64,000 nt of DNA. Source: Pseudoalteromonas sp. (GTDB taxonomy: Bacteria; Pseudomonadota; Gammaproteobacteria; Enterobacterales; Alteromonadaceae). Made by a program: the position numbers and the translations under genes. Within the stretch, counting starts at the first letter, position 1; each line of letters starts with the position of its first letter. Shown piece after piece: positions 44,046 through 54,386 of this stretch. A model generated the notes under the pieces. It saw nothing but the letters and a program-made list of their open reading frames with translations, was not told the DNA's origin and did not search any database. Location of the stretch: the NCBI RefSeq assembly GCF_018402495.1, contig NZ_JAGYIU010000001.1:1-64000 (forward strand), given 5' to 3'.

Positions 44046-45677
44046 ATGAAGATGGATCAAAAGCGTTGTGCCGTCGCCTCTAAAGAAAGTCTCAAACGGA
44101 TATTTACCGTTCCAGAGGCACCAGACTCAACTTTGAGCAAAATAGAGCTTGAAATTTCGAGTAATTTAGCAGGTTTCTTAAACGAAAATATCGCGGCAAT
44201 TGAAAAACCATTACATGAAATAGAAAAAGATTTTCAATCGGCGTCGATCCCAGAAGAACCGACGTTTGTGTCTTGTTATGCGCAAGATATTATGGAACAG
44301 CTGGTTGCTCATTCTGTGCATACCGCAGCGCCAAGCTTTATTGGTCATATGACATCGGCTCTGCCACACTTTTTACTCCCGTTATCTAAATTAATGGTCG
44401 GGTTAAATCAAAACCTAGTAAAAATTGAAACCTCAAAAGCGTTTACGCCATTAGAACGTCAAGTCTTAGGGATGATGCATCATTTAGCTTATGGTCAAAA
44501 TGATGATTTTTACTCTAAATGGATGCACAGTGCAAAAACGTCGTTAGGGGCATTTTGCTCTGGCGGTACAGTGGCAAATATTACTGCACTTTGGATAGCT
44601 CGAAACCGCTTATTAAAAGCGGATGGCAATTTTAAAGGCATTGCTGCACAAGGTTTAGTTGCAGGAATGCTTCACTATGGTTACAAAGGGCTTGCAGTTT
44701 TAATTTCTGAACGCGGTCATTACTCACTAGGTAAATCGGTTGATTTATTAGGCATTGGCCGAGAAAACTTAATTGGTATAAAAACATCGGCTGATAATAA
44801 AGTTGACGTTAATGCTATGCGAGAAAAAGCATTAGAGCTTGAGGCGCAAGGCATTAAAGTAATGGCAATTATTGGTGTTGCAGGAACAACAGAAACCGGT
44901 AATGTTGACCCACTTGAAGACATGGCTAATTTAGCACAAGAGATTAATTGTCATTTTCATGTTGATGCAGCGTGGGGTGGAGCAACTTTACTGTCTAATA
45001 CCCATAGGCATTTATTAAAAGGAATTGAGCAAGCGGATTCAATTACCATTGATGCGCATAAGCAAATGTATGTGCCGATGGGGGCCGGTTTAGTCTTATT
45101 TAAAGACCCTGCTGCAACTGATGCCATCGAGCATCATGCTGAGTATATTTTACGTAAAGGCTCTAAAGATTTAGGTAGTCATACGCTTGAAGGTAGCCGC
45201 CCAGGAATGGCAATGTTAGTTCACGCTTGCTTACGTGTTATTGGTCGTAAAGGCTATGAAATGCTTATCGATCGCAGTATTAAAAAAGCGCGTTATTTTG
45301 CTGATTTAATAAAGGCCGATGAAGATTTTGAGTTAATATCAGAGCCAGAACTTTGCTTACTAACCTATCGCTATGTACCAAAACAAATTAAACACGCGAT
45401 AGCCCAAGCTGATGCACAAACCCGTTTAGACATTTTTGCCGCGCTTAATCGTTTTACTGCCAGCATGCAAAAACGTCAACGTGAATCGGGTCGCTCGTTT
45501 GTATCGCGTACACGTTTAACGCCAGTTCAATATGATAACCAACCAACCGTGGTATTTAGAGTGGTACTGGCAAACCCGCTTACATCGGGCGCTATTTTAA
45601 AAGAGATACTAGAAGAGCAGAAAGAACTGGCACAAACTGATCCGGTGTTTAAAAAGTATTTACGAAAATATATGTAA
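44046..45677 (+). CDS. panP: Pyridoxal-dependent aspartate 1-decarboxylase PanP
   Basis: Makes beta-alanine from aspartate for pantothenate and CoA synthesis, replacing the pyruvoyl enzyme PanD in many marine gammaproteobacteria. The 543-aa group II PLP decarboxylase has FIGHMTSALP, GTVANITALWIARN, HVDAAWGGA and the PLP lysine K339 in TIDAHKQMYVPMG. The C-terminal LTPVQYDNQPTVVFRVVLANP block is typical. A glutamate decarboxylase-like function is the main alternative but is less likely given overall resemblance. ATG 44046 or ATG 44052 could be the start. The 254-bp upstream gap shows no other feature. Confidence 0.87.
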   Translation: MKMDQKRCAVASKESLKRIFTVPEAPDSTLSKIELEISSNLAGFLNENIAAIEKPLHEIEKDFQSASIPEEPTFVSCYAQDIMEQLVAHSVHTAAPSFIGHMTSALPHFLLPLSKLMVGLNQNLVKIETSKAFTPLERQVLGMMHHLAYGQNDDFYSKWMHSAKTSLGAFCSGGTVANITALWIARNRLLKADGNFKGIAAQGLVAGMLHYGYKGLAVLISERGHYSLGKSVDLLGIGRENLIGIKTSADNKVDVNAMREKALELEAQGIKVMAIIGVAGTTETGNVDPLEDMANLAQEINCHFHVDAAWGGATLLSNTHRHLLKGIEQADSITIDAHKQMYVPMGAGLVLFKDPAATDAIEHHAEYILRKGSKDLGSHTLEGSRPGMAMLVHACLRVIGRKGYEMLIDRSIKKARYFADLIKADEDFELISEPELCLLTYRYVPKQIKHAIAQADAQTRLDIFAALNRFTASMQKRQRESGRSFVSRTRLTPVQYDNQPTVVFRVVLANPLTSGAILKEILEEQKELAQTDPVFKKYLRKYM

Positions 45678-45698
45678 CTACAATTACAAATGCAATGA

Positions 45699-45730
45699 CA
45701 AAAAAGGCGCGATTAAGCGTCTTTTTTGTT
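45699..45730. terminator. Bidirectional terminator, panP / argE
   Basis: ACAAAAAAGGCGC-GATTAA-GCGTCTTTTTTGT, a 13-bp stem with one G-U pair, between convergent genes. Confidence 0.88.
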
Positions 45731-45735
45731 ACTGA

Positions 45736-46893
45736 TTAAAAGCAACTCGCCTTTATAAGGTTGCTGATAATTTGTTGAGAAGGTTTGATTTTTTCCATTG
45801 CTAAAAACTCATCGGGCTGATGCGCTTGGTTAATAGAGCCTGGTCCCATTACGATGGTTTCACAACCGAGTTGCTGTATAAATGGCGCTTCGGTACAGTA
45901 ATTAACAGCCACCGCTTTTTGCCCTGCTATATTTTCGGCTAATTTGACTAACGCGCTATCTGTGCTTCCCGTAAATGCTGGAATTGGCTCATGCAAATCA
46001 ATTACGCTCACAGAGTTAGGGTATTGCTGGTTTATATCGTAGGTTGCATCAAGTACCAGTGCTTGAAGCTCTTGCACGCTTAAACCGGGAAGAGGGCGCA
46101 TATCAATGTGCATTTCACAGCAGCCACAAATTCGGTTGGCATTGTCACCCCCATGAATATTGCCTAAGTTGAGTGTTGGATAAGGAATTTCAAAGTGATT
46201 TATTGAATATTTATTCTTAAGTTGTTCTTTTAAGATCAATAATTTTGTAATCACTTTATGCATTACTTCGATGGCATTAAGGCCCCGTTCGGGATCAGAG
46301 CTATGTCCTGAGCGACCAACGACTCTGATTGCTGTACTCATATGGCCTTTATGGGTAAATACCGGGGTCATATCAGTGGGTTCACCAATAATACAGCGGC
46401 TTGGCTTTAAATTTGGGTGTTTACAAATTTGCTGTGCGCCAGCCATAGTGGTTTCTTCATCGGCGGTCGCTAATATTAAAATAGGTTGAGTTTGTTGCTT
46501 TTCATCAAGCTCACTAATAGCTTGCAGTACAAAAGCAAAAAAGCCTTTCATATCAATACTGCCTAAACCATATAATTTGTTATCAAGTTCAGTTAATTTA
46601 AATGGGTTTTGATTCCAGCGGCTGTCATCAAACGGCACCGTATCGGTGTGCCCCGCAAGCATTAACCCGCCATCGCCTTGTCCGCGTTTTGCTAATAAGT
46701 TGTAGCGGCCTTTACCATCTTCTAACTCTATTATTTCACAGGTAAAACCTAAGCTTTCACACCACTGAGCGAGTAGTTCAATCACGCTTTTATTGCTCAT
46801 ACACAAATGCTCTTCAATAGCGCTAATAGAGGGGGCAGCAATCAATTGCTGATACATCGAGATAAATGACGGCAGAGACATAAAAAAATCCAA
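45736..46893 (-). CDS. argE: Acetylornithine deacetylase
   Basis: Zinc-dependent M20-family hydrolase that frees ornithine from N-acetylornithine. The 385-aa product has the metal-site motifs [12 protein letters not shown] (near residue 80), [11 protein letters not shown] (bridging Asp), [12 protein letters not shown] (catalytic Glu) and the C-terminal [16 protein letters not shown]. The dimerisation domain includes [27 protein letters not shown]. Divergent from argC across a 209-bp region with an ArgR operator. Start ATG 46893; the upstream bases are poor in purines. Confidence 0.95.
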   Translation of the reverse strand: MDFFMSLPSFISMYQQLIAAPSISAIEEHLCMSNKSVIELLAQWCESLGFTCEIIELEDGKGRYNLLAKRGQGDGGLMLAGHTDTVPFDDSRWNQNPFKLTELDNKLYGLGSIDMKGFFAFVLQAISELDEKQQTQPILILATADEETTMAGAQQICKHPNLKPSRCIIGEPTDMTPVFTHKGHMSTAIRVVGRSGHSSDPERGLNAIEVMHKVITKLLILKEQLKNKYSINHFEIPYPTLNLGNIHGGDNANRICGCCEMHIDMRPLPGLSVQELQALVLDATYDINQQYPNSVSVIDLHEPIPAFTGSTDSALVKLAENIAGQKAVAVNYCTEAPFIQQLGCETIVMGPGSINQAHQPDEFLAMEKIKPSQQIISNLIKASCF

Positions 46894-46937
46894 AATAAGT
46901 ATTCAATTTAATTGCATAACAATATAAAAGTATTTAT

Positions 46938-46955
46938 GATGAATATCAATTCACT
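46938..46955. promoter_or_regulatory. ArgR operator (ARG box) between argE and argC
   Basis: TGAATATCAATTCA at 46940-46953 is a perfect match to the E. coli consensus TGAATNNNNATTCA. A weaker candidate box (AGCATAAATATATT) follows at 46961-46974, centred 21 bp away, the usual spacing of paired ARG boxes. This predicts arginine repression of both divergent transcripts. Confidence 0.75.
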
Positions 46956-47102
46956 TTTTAAGCATAAATATATTAAAGTTACGCCATGAAAATAATACGA
47001 CGATAGTTATCACTCATTAATTTAATCAGTTTAGCTAGGTTGCAACCTAGTGTAAGTCAATAACATGGAATGTAGTCACTAATTTTAGATAAAGAGTAAA
47101 TA

Positions 47103-48116
47103 ATGAACGTAGTAATTATAGGTGCCAGCGGTTACAGCGGCGCAGAATTGGCTAGCTTAATTGCCAAACATCCAGCATTAACATTATCAGCATGTTATGT
47201 ATCAGCGCAAAGCTTGGATAAACATAAACTGCTCAGTGAATTATACCCTGAGCACTTAGGGTTACTTGACTTACCTTTGCAACCACTTGATGAGAGTGCA
47301 TTGAGTGATATAGCGCATTCAGCAGACTATGTGTGTTTATGCACTGACCATAAAGTAAGTGTTGATTTAGCCCCTCAGTTTTTAGCGATGGGCAAAAAGG
47401 TATTTGACTTGTCTGGTGGTTACCGTCTTGAAAGTAATGAAGATTACGTCACTTATTATGGTTTTGAACACCAGCATCCAGAGCTCCTCAATGAAGCTGC
47501 ATATGGCCTTGCAGAGTGGAATAGTGAGGCCATTGCAAAGGCGCAGTTAGTCGCTGTAGCTGGCTGCTACCCAACTGCCGCATTAAACGCATTAAAGCCT
47601 CTTCAGCAAGCTGGGTTACTTAGTGATGAGCGGATTATTATTAATGCTGTATCGGGAGTAACTGGAGCAGGTCGTAAAGCAAGTATTGGCACGCATTTTT
47701 GCGAAGTATCGCTAGCTGCTTATGGTTTGTTTAACCATCGTCATGGGCCTGAGATACAGCAGTATCTTGGCCATAACGTGTTATTTACTCCTCATTTAGG
47801 TAATTTCCCGCGCGGTATTTTAGAAACCATTTATGTACAGCTAAAACCGGGTGTGACCAGTGAGCAAGTAACTAAAGCGTATCAAGTATTAGCAGATGAG
47901 CCGTTAATTCGATTGCTTGGTGGCAAAATTCCCTCCATTAAAGGGGTAGCAAAACAACCCTATGTTGATATTGCATGGCAGCAGCAAGACTCACAATTAA
48001 TAGTAATGGCAGCGATTGACAATTTACTAAAAGGGGCGGCTGGTCAGGCTCTGCAATGTATTAATTTGTCAATGGGTTTGCCTCACACTACAGGTTTAGT
48101 AGGAGCGTTTAAATGA
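47103..48116 (+). CDS. argC: N-acetyl-gamma-glutamyl-phosphate reductase
   Basis: NADPH-dependent reductase of arginine synthesis. The 337-aa product has an N-terminal Rossmann motif (VVIIGASGYSGAELASLI), active-site C155 in VAGCYPTAALNAL, the HRHGPEIQQYL block and VDNLLKGAAGQALQ-like IDNLLKGAAGQALQ near the end. E. coli ArgC is 334 aa. First gene of argCBFGH; overlaps argB by 4 bp. Confidence 0.96.
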   Translation: MNVVIIGASGYSGAELASLIAKHPALTLSACYVSAQSLDKHKLLSELYPEHLGLLDLPLQPLDESALSDIAHSADYVCLCTDHKVSVDLAPQFLAMGKKVFDLSGGYRLESNEDYVTYYGFEHQHPELLNEAAYGLAEWNSEAIAKAQLVAVAGCYPTAALNALKPLQQAGLLSDERIIINAVSGVTGAGRKASIGTHFCEVSLAAYGLFNHRHGPEIQQYLGHNVLFTPHLGNFPRGILETIYVQLKPGVTSEQVTKAYQVLADEPLIRLLGGKIPSIKGVAKQPYVDIAWQQQDSQLIVMAAIDNLLKGAAGQALQCINLSMGLPHTTGLVGAFK

Positions 48117-48880
48117 GCAGTAAAACGTGGGTTATTAAACTCGGTGGCGCAGTACTCAATACTGAAAATGCCGCTAAAGCGCTTTTTGAGGTTCTTAATG
48201 AGCAACATGATGCACAATTTGTCATTGTTCATGGCGGTGGCTCATTAGTTGACCATTGGCTAGCAGAAGCCGGTTTTGCCAGTGCTAAACACCAAGGTTT
48301 GCGTATCAGCCCTAAAGAACAGATGCCTTATATTGTAGGAGCATTAGCGGGAGCAGCAAACAAACAATTAATGGCGCAAGCAATGACTGCTGGGCACAAA
48401 CCCGTTGGCTTGAGTTTATATGAAGCTGGAATAACAGCATCACAAAAATTAAAAGCGCTAGGGCAAGTAGGTCAATGCCATAGTAATGATGATTCTATTA
48501 TTAATGAATTACTGAGTGGCGGGCGTTTACCTATAGTCAGCTCCATCGGTTTTGATGAGCAAGGGCTTTGGTACAACGTCAATGCTGACGAAGCAGCAGC
48601 CGCGATTGCGAGTAATTTAAACGCCGAACTTATTTTTATGACAGATGTAGAAGCGGTGCTTGATGTGAATAAGCATCCACTACATCAACTTGACACAAAA
48701 CACATTGATACTTTAATTGCAGAGGGAGTAATTGTGGGCGGGATGGAGGTCAAAGTTAAGACCAGCCTTCACGCTGCCCAACATTTACGACGCGGTGTGT
48801 ACATTTCCAGCTGGCAAAAGCCAGAAAATTTAACGGCTTTGCTGCAAGGCGAGCACGTCGGAACTAAAGTGACACCATAG
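48113..48880 (+). CDS. argB: Acetylglutamate kinase
   Basis: Phosphorylates N-acetylglutamate in arginine synthesis. The 255-aa amino-acid-kinase fold has KLGGAVL (residue about 9), VIVHGGGSLVDHWL (substrate binding), the NADEAAAAIASNLNAELIFMTDVEAVLD block and GGMEVKVKTSLHAA. It is the short, non-hexameric E. coli-type form (258 aa) and so lacks the N-terminal helix linked to arginine feedback inhibition. Overlaps argC; argF begins 7 bp later. Confidence 0.95.
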   Translation: MSSKTWVIKLGGAVLNTENAAKALFEVLNEQHDAQFVIVHGGGSLVDHWLAEAGFASAKHQGLRISPKEQMPYIVGALAGAANKQLMAQAMTAGHKPVGLSLYEAGITASQKLKALGQVGQCHSNDDSIINELLSGGRLPIVSSIGFDEQGLWYNVNADEAAAAIASNLNAELIFMTDVEAVLDVNKHPLHQLDTKHIDTLIAEGVIVGGMEVKVKTSLHAAQHLRRGVYISSWQKPENLTALLQGEHVGTKVTP

Positions 48881-48887
48881 GTTGAAT

Positions 48888-49820
48888 ATGTTTAAAGATT
48901 TTATAACGGGTCTAGAATTAGACCAACAAGGCGCCCTTAATTTATTAAAATTAGCGCAAGATATTAAAGAAAGCCCTGCAAAGTATAGCCAAGTGTTAGC
49001 TGGTAAGTCAGTGGTTACTCTGTTCGAAAAGCAAAGTTTACGTACGCGTTTATCGTTTGATATTGGTATAAACCGTTTAGGCGGTCATGCGGTTTATCTT
49101 GATCAACAAAACGGCGCGATGGGGGCACGTGAATCAATAAAAGATTTCGCCTTGAATATTTCAACTTGGGCTGATGGTATTGTTGCCCGGGTCAATCAGC
49201 ACAGTACGTTAACTACCTTAGGTGAGTATTCGTCTGTTCCGGTGGTTAATAGTTTGTGTGATTTATATCACCCATGCCAAGCCTTAGCTGATTTTTTAAC
49301 GCTTCAAGAAGTGCACGGTGATGTTAGTCAGCTAAAGTTGGCTTATTTAGGTGAAGGTAATAACGTAACGCATTCACTGATGCTACTTGCAGCAACTTTA
49401 GGGACTGATTTTGTTGCTGTGACGCCAAAAGGCAGTTCGCCCGATTCGCAAATTCTTAAAAAAGCGGAGCAAATTGCCGCAATGAATGGGGCGTCTGTGA
49501 TGGTAAGTGACAGAGTTGAGGCTGCGGTAGGTGCTAACGCAGTTTACGCTGATACCTGGGTTTCTATGGGAGACACCACACCGCTTGAGCAAGTGAAAGA
49601 AAAATACATGCCTTATCAATTAAATCAGGCATTACTTAAAAAAACTGGGGCTACCACGGTATTACATTGCCAACCGGCACACCGTGAGTTTGAAATTACC
49701 TCTGAGGTAATGGATGGCCCCGCATCAAAAATTATTCAACAAGCAGAAAATCGTATGCATGCGCAAAATGCTCTGCTCGTTACATTATTAAATCCAAATT
49801 TTGTTAAGGAACACCTATGA
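48888..49820 (+). CDS. argF: Ornithine carbamoyltransferase
   Basis: Makes citrulline from ornithine and carbamoyl phosphate. The 310-aa product has the carbamoyl-phosphate motif S50-L-R-T-R54 (usual form SxRTR), [18 protein letters not shown] and an active-site HCQPAHRE in place of the usual HCLP. I start at ATG 48888; an upstream TTG 48882 would add two residues. AGGTTGA precedes the ATG. Overlaps argG by 4 bp. It is the shorter OTC class, not the 334-aa E. coli type. A carbamoylase for an acylated ornithine is a less likely alternative given argE. Confidence 0.93.
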   Translation: MFKDFITGLELDQQGALNLLKLAQDIKESPAKYSQVLAGKSVVTLFEKQSLRTRLSFDIGINRLGGHAVYLDQQNGAMGARESIKDFALNISTWADGIVARVNQHSTLTTLGEYSSVPVVNSLCDLYHPCQALADFLTLQEVHGDVSQLKLAYLGEGNNVTHSLMLLAATLGTDFVAVTPKGSSPDSQILKKAEQIAAMNGASVMVSDRVEAAVGANAVYADTWVSMGDTTPLEQVKEKYMPYQLNQALLKKTGATTVLHCQPAHREFEITSEVMDGPASKIIQQAENRMHAQNALLVTLLNPNFVKEHL

Positions 49821-51019
49821 GTTCAATTAAAAAAGTCGTTTTAGCCTATTCAGGTGGTCTTGATACATCGGCTATCGTGCCATGGTTAAAAGAAAACTAC
49901 GGCTGTGAAGTTATTGCCTTTGTGGCCGATGTTGGCCAAGGCGCAGAAGAACTTGAAAGCGTAGAAGCGAAAGCCATTGCATCGGGTGCATCTGAATGTT
50001 ACGTAGTTGATTTGAAAGATGAAATGGTAAGTGATTACATTTACCCAACACTTAAAACAGGCTCTATATACGAAGGGACCTACTTACTAGGTACTTCTAT
50101 GGCACGTCCAATCATCGCCAAAGCCCAAGTTGAAATTGCCCGTAAAGTGGGGGCAGATGCACTTTCTCATGGCTGTACGGGTAAAGGTAACGACCAAGTA
50201 CGTTTTGAGTCATGTTTTGCAGCACTGGCTCCTGATTTAAAGGTGATTGCGCCATGGCGTGAGTGGGATTTATCAAGTCGTGAATCATTGCTTGATTACC
50301 TAGCCGAGCGTGATATTCCGTGTTCTGCATCAGCAACTAAAATTTACAGTCGTGATGCTAACGCATGGCATATCTCCCACGAAGGCGGCGAGCTTGAAGA
50401 CCCTTGGTGTGAGCCAAGTGAGCAAGTATGGACCTGGACTAATTCACCAGAGCAAGCGCCCGATAAAGCTGAACATGTCACTTTATCAGTTGTAGAAGGT
50501 GAAGTGGTTGCTGTAAACGGCGAACAATTAAAGCCTTACGACTGTTTAGTTAAACTAAACGACATTGCAGCTCCGCATGGTATTGGTCGTGTTGATATTG
50601 TAGAAAACCGTTTAGTGGGTATGAAATCACGCGGTTGTTACGAAACACCAGGCGGTACAGTGATTATGGCGGCGCTTCAAGCAATTGATGAGCTCGTACT
50701 TGATAAATCAAGCCGTAAATGGAAAGAGGTACTCGGTGGTGAATTTTCGCATTTAGTCTACGACGGTCGTTGGTTTACGCCGCTTAAAGATTCTATTTTA
50801 GCCGGTGCAGAAGCGCTTTCTACGTTAGCGACAGGTGAAGTGGTACTTAAACTTTATAAAGGGCAAGTAACAGCGGTTCAGAAAAAATCACCTAACAGTT
50901 TATACAGCGAAGATTTTGCTACTTTTGGTGAAGACGATGTTTATGACCAATCGCACGCAGAAGGCTTTATTCGTTTATTCTCACTATCAAGCAGAATTTC
51001 AGCATTAACTAAAAAGTAA
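49817..51019 (+). CDS. argG: Argininosuccinate synthase
   Basis: Joins citrulline and aspartate with ATP to argininosuccinate. The 400-aa type I enzyme has the P-loop-like [17 protein letters not shown] (residues 9-25), [15 protein letters not shown] and [11 protein letters not shown]. Overlaps argF by 4 bp and precedes argH by 52 bp. The [16 protein letters not shown]-terminus is typical of the family. Confidence 0.97.
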   Translation: MSSIKKVVLAYSGGLDTSAIVPWLKENYGCEVIAFVADVGQGAEELESVEAKAIASGASECYVVDLKDEMVSDYIYPTLKTGSIYEGTYLLGTSMARPIIAKAQVEIARKVGADALSHGCTGKGNDQVRFESCFAALAPDLKVIAPWREWDLSSRESLLDYLAERDIPCSASATKIYSRDANAWHISHEGGELEDPWCEPSEQVWTWTNSPEQAPDKAEHVTLSVVEGEVVAVNGEQLKPYDCLVKLNDIAAPHGIGRVDIVENRLVGMKSRGCYETPGGTVIMAALQAIDELVLDKSSRKWKEVLGGEFSHLVYDGRWFTPLKDSILAGAEALSTLATGEVVLKLYKGQVTAVQKKSPNSLYSEDFATFGEDDVYDQSHAEGFIRLFSLSSRISALTKK

Positions 51020-51071
51020 TTTTTTATGCCCCTTGGAATTAAGGGGCTATTATCGGGTTTGGAGAGATTTC

Positions 51072-52937
51072 ATGGCATTATGGGGCGGGCGTTTTTCTAC
51101 GGGTCCAGATGAAGCGTTTAAACAATTTAACGATTCACTTCCCTTCGATTATCAATTAGCAGAGCAAGATATTATTGGCTCTGTTGCATGGGCTGGCGCA
51201 CTTGAACAAGTCAACGTGTTATCTAATGACGAACACCAAAAGCTGGTATCGGCATTATATGAATTACTTGAAGAGGTAAAAGCAGATCCACACGCTGTTG
51301 CCACCTCAGGTGCTGAGGATATTCACTCGCATGTTGAAGCCGCGCTAATTGAAAAAGTGGGTGATTTAGCTAAAAAATTACACACAGGCCGAAGCCGTAA
51401 CGACCAAGTTGCTACTGACTTTAGATTATGGTGTCGCGATACTGCCGATCATATCTTAAAAGCGATTGCACAACTAAAAGCTGAATTTATTAGCTTAGCT
51501 GAACGTGAGCTTGGCACAATATTGCCAGGATACACGCACTTACAGCGTGCACAGCCGGTGTTATTTAGTCACTGGTGTATGGCTTATGTAGAAATGTTAG
51601 AGCGTGATGAAAGCCGGTTGCAAGATGCCCAATCACGAATGAACTATTGTCCACTCGGCAGTGGCGCTCTTGCGGGAACTGCCTATCCGATTGACCGTCA
51701 CGCACTTGCACAAGGGTTAGGGTTTACAGGCGCGACTAAAAACAGCCTTGATGGTGTATCTGATCGTGACTTTGTGGTTGAGCTATTAAGCTGTGCGTCT
51801 ATCTCTATGATCCACTTATCGCGCATGTCTGAAGACTTGATTTTTTATAACTCAGGAGAAGCTGGGTTTATCGAACTGGCTGATAATGTTACATCGGGCT
51901 CATCTTTGATGCCGCAGAAAAAGAACCCAGATGCATTAGAGCTTATTCGTGGTAAAACAGGGCGGGTATTTGGTGCGTTTAGTGCAATGATGATGACGCT
52001 AAAAGCCCTGCCGCTTGCCTACAATAAAGACATGCAAGAAGATAAAGAAGGCATTTTTGACGCTATGCCAACGTGGCTTGCGTGTATTCATATGGCACAA
52101 GCGTGTATTAAAGGCATAAAAGTTAACGCAGACAAAACCTTAGCAGCGGCAAAAGGTGGCCACGCCAATGCAACAGAACTTGCCGACTACCTAGTAGCGA
52201 AAGGTATTCCTTTTAGAGAAGGACACCACATTGTTGGTGTTTTGGTACAGCTAGCCATTAGTGAAGGTAAAACGTTAGAGGAGCTTTCACTTGAGCAGTA
52301 TAAATCAGTAAACCCCGTGTTTGAAGATGATGTGTATCCGGTACTTGAAATTGATGCCTGTATTAAAGCACGTCAAGCACTTGGCGGAACCTCATTAGAA
52401 CAAGTAAGTAAAGCGGTGAAAGACGCGAAAAAAAAACAGCAAATAACAGTTCGTGATGCAAACCTAGATGACGTGGAAGCAATCGCTAAACTCGTGCAAC
52501 ACTGGGCAACAGTCGGCGAAAACTTACCGCGTGCTAAAAGTGATATGGTGCACTCAATTAATGAGTTTGCTGTAACCGAGATAAACGGTCAGGTTTCGGG
52601 CTGTGCGTCATTGTACATTTACGATACAGGTTTAGCTGAAATACGCTCCTTAGGAATTGACCCAAAAAGCGCAGTAACAGGGCAAGGGCGTGAGCTGGTA
52701 GAACATTTATTAGTAAAAGCCAAAAAATTGGCACTCAATCGTGTCATTGTTCTGACTCGTGTACCTGACTTTTTCGAAAATCAGCGGTTTAGTTTCTGTA
52801 GCAAAGAGAGTCTACCTGAAAAAGTAATGAAAGATTGCGAGCTCTGTTTACGAAAAGAAAACTGTGATGAGGTCGCGATGGAATACATTTTAAAGCCAAG
52901 TAACAACATGGCGATCCCTTGTAAAAACGTAGCTTGA
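51072..52937 (+). CDS. argH: Argininosuccinate lyase fused to an N-acetyltransferase domain
   Basis: Residues about 1-455 are argininosuccinate lyase, which releases arginine and fumarate, with [26 protein letters not shown] and the [12 protein letters not shown] signature. Residues about 460-621 are a GNAT domain like the C-terminal half of N-acetylglutamate synthase ([38 protein letters not shown] and an acetyl-CoA loop in [12 protein letters not shown]). Such argH(A) fusions are known in Moritella and other marine gammaproteobacteria and can supply acetylglutamate. ATG 51072 with GGAGAG upstream gives 621 aa. Last gene of the operon. Confidence 0.94.
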   Translation: MALWGGRFSTGPDEAFKQFNDSLPFDYQLAEQDIIGSVAWAGALEQVNVLSNDEHQKLVSALYELLEEVKADPHAVATSGAEDIHSHVEAALIEKVGDLAKKLHTGRSRNDQVATDFRLWCRDTADHILKAIAQLKAEFISLAERELGTILPGYTHLQRAQPVLFSHWCMAYVEMLERDESRLQDAQSRMNYCPLGSGALAGTAYPIDRHALAQGLGFTGATKNSLDGVSDRDFVVELLSCASISMIHLSRMSEDLIFYNSGEAGFIELADNVTSGSSLMPQKKNPDALELIRGKTGRVFGAFSAMMMTLKALPLAYNKDMQEDKEGIFDAMPTWLACIHMAQACIKGIKVNADKTLAAAKGGHANATELADYLVAKGIPFREGHHIVGVLVQLAISEGKTLEELSLEQYKSVNPVFEDDVYPVLEIDACIKARQALGGTSLEQVSKAVKDAKKKQQITVRDANLDDVEAIAKLVQHWATVGENLPRAKSDMVHSINEFAVTEINGQVSGCASLYIYDTGLAEIRSLGIDPKSAVTGQGRELVEHLLVKAKKLALNRVIVLTRVPDFFENQRFSFCSKESLPEKVMKDCELCLRKENCDEVAMEYILKPSNNMAIPCKNVA

Positions 52938-52953
52938 GCTTCCCTAGAATGAA

Positions 52954-52985
52954 AAAACGCACGGTGATCCCGCTGCGTTTTTTTT
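52954..52985 (+). terminator. Rho-independent terminator after argH
   Basis: AAAACGCA / TGCGTTTT stem with an inner partly paired loop and eight T, 17 bp past the argH stop. Confidence 0.85.
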
Positions 52986-53190
52986 GAGCGGTATAAAGTG
53001 ATTATTTAAATAAGTTGATTGTTAATTTAAAGTTGGCATATCGGTTGCATTTACTATTTAGGTAACGTGTTGTTATGTTAATAAACTAACATAAGCAATA
53101 CATTGCAGCAGTTATTTAGTAACTGCTTCAGGTGGTGTGATTTAAATTTGCGCCAATAATAAAATTTAATACTTAATAAGGATTAATCAC

Positions 53191-53388
53191 ATGCAAATTT
53201 CAGCTAATAGCCAAGTACAAATGCAAGCATACAATAAAACGCAACAATTAAAGCCTGCAATGGAACAAACTGCTAGCCCTAAAACCCTACAATCTGATAC
53301 AGTTAGTATCTCTCAAGAAGCGATGGCAGCCGCAAGCGGTGCAGAGCTTCAGCGTGGTGGAATAATTTTGCCTACCAGACCTAAGTAA
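53191..53388 (+). CDS. Small hypothetical protein (65 aa)
   Basis: I do not recognise a characterised family. The 65-aa product is polar and Gln/Ser-rich. It has a motif QSDTVSISQEAMAAASG (residues about 34-50) reminiscent of the short D-x-VSIS-x-EA stretches seen in flagellar-type and FlgM-like small proteins, and a Gly-rich GGIILP end. No signal peptide or membrane helix. AAGGA lies 11 bases upstream of ATG. It is 15 bp upstream of a membrane-protein gene and probably co-transcribed with it. A hairpin GCAGTTA / TAACTGC lies upstream at 53108-53126. Confidence 0.65.
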   Translation: MQISANSQVQMQAYNKTQQLKPAMEQTASPKTLQSDTVSISQEAMAAASGAELQRGGIILPTRPK

Positions 53389-53403
53389 TAATAAAGGTTA
53401 TGA

Positions 53404-53937
53404 ATGTTTTTAACTGAATTTTTTGGTTTTTTTTCGCTATCAGCCCTAGTAATGTGGGGATTTCTGATGGCGTTCTTCTTTAATTTATTCGTATACAGTC
53501 TTGGCGTAAAACGCAATACAACCTTATTGCTCAGTTCTTTTATTTTATTTATTTCATACTCATCTTCAGACTACTTCTTAACATGGTTGTCGATTTATAA
53601 AATTACTTATTTGGATTGGGCTTTATATGATTTAGCGACTCTTATAGCACTCGCTATTGCTTATAAATTGATAAAGAAAACTACACCATCATTTTTTTAC
53701 CTTGTACTCGGCCTTTCAATAAATATGAACTTATTATTTTTCATGTATGTCGACGTTTTTATAAACAACAATAACACACCTTGGTTTTTCTGGGATATAT
53801 ACACTTTTGGTGTTACTAGTATTGATTTTGTCATGATTGTAGCATTGATAGTGGATAGAGATTTTTTAGGTATACACAAACTTAAAAATAAAGTTTTTGG
53901 TCAATCTAATATAAATACTGAAAACCACTTTTCATAA
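53404..53937 (+). CDS. Five-helix membrane protein, paralogue 1
   Basis: Unrecognised. The 177-aa product has five predicted transmembrane segments (residues about 9-34, 39-62, 70-90, 95-119 and 126-150). Landmarks shared with the paralogue at 54379-54864 are WGFLMAF, FISYSSS, LGLSIN, a D-V-x5-NN-x-TPW-x-FW block, a G-x4-IDF-x-MI block and DFLG-x3-LK. No enzymatic motif is seen; the conserved Asp, Asn and Trp in the loop before helix 5 may form a functional site. AAAGGTT precedes the ATG closely. Confidence 0.75.
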   Translation: MFLTEFFGFFSLSALVMWGFLMAFFFNLFVYSLGVKRNTTLLLSSFILFISYSSSDYFLTWLSIYKITYLDWALYDLATLIALAIAYKLIKKTTPSFFYLVLGLSINMNLLFFMYVDVFINNNNTPWFFWDIYTFGVTSIDFVMIVALIVDRDFLGIHKLKNKVFGQSNINTENHFS

Positions 53938-54083
53938 TCATGTGCAACAGCTTCATTTTTATCGAGTATGTGAGTATATTCAAACAGAAAGGCTTTTGAT
54001 GGTATTTCTCTATTGTTTAGTTGGTAAGTATTAATAAGCCACATAACCTCCCCTGTATTTAGCTGCAATAATGCTGTGCTCAT
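53901..54083 (-). pseudogene. Possible N-terminal remnant of a tyrosine recombinase
   Basis: A 60-aa frame whose IPSKAFLFEYTHI and a following AHDYEKWFSVFI stretch vaguely recall the N-terminal core-binding region of phage-type integrases. It has no ribosome binding site and runs 37 bp into the end of the membrane-protein gene. If real it marks a past integration event beside this accessory patch. The similarity is impressionistic and the frame could be chance. Confidence 0.25.
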
Positions 54084-54197
54084 ATGTATTAAGTGATTAG
54101 GTAACTATTATTTTTGCTACTAAAAGGTCAATAGTCACTTTTCTATTTACATATTCTATAGTTATAGATTTAATTATCAATAGGTTACTAGTTAGTC

Positions 54198-54386
54198 GTG
54201 TTTACTATAATTTATACCTTTTTTAAATACGTAAATATGCTGTATTTAGGATTTTATCTTGTCTGCGTTAACGCGGTTCATTTATTAATGATATTTTATT
54301 TGGTGATACGTATAAAACTTATCAATATAGAGCAATATGTAGTAAATTTTAGGTTAAGAGATAAAAGAGATATTTTAAATGGATGA
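54198..54386 (+). CDS. Possible small membrane peptide (62 aa)
   Basis: GTG-started frame with two hydrophobic stretches (residues about 3-18 and 20-38) and a basic C-terminus, overlapping the next gene by 8 bp. It has no clear ribosome binding site and its base composition is very AT-rich, so hydrophobic codons could arise by chance. It lies in the 441-bp gap between the two paralogous membrane-protein genes. Confidence 0.3.
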   Translation: MFTIIYTFFKYVNMLYLGFYLVCVNAVHLLMIFYLVIRIKLINIEQYVVNFRLRDKRDILNG

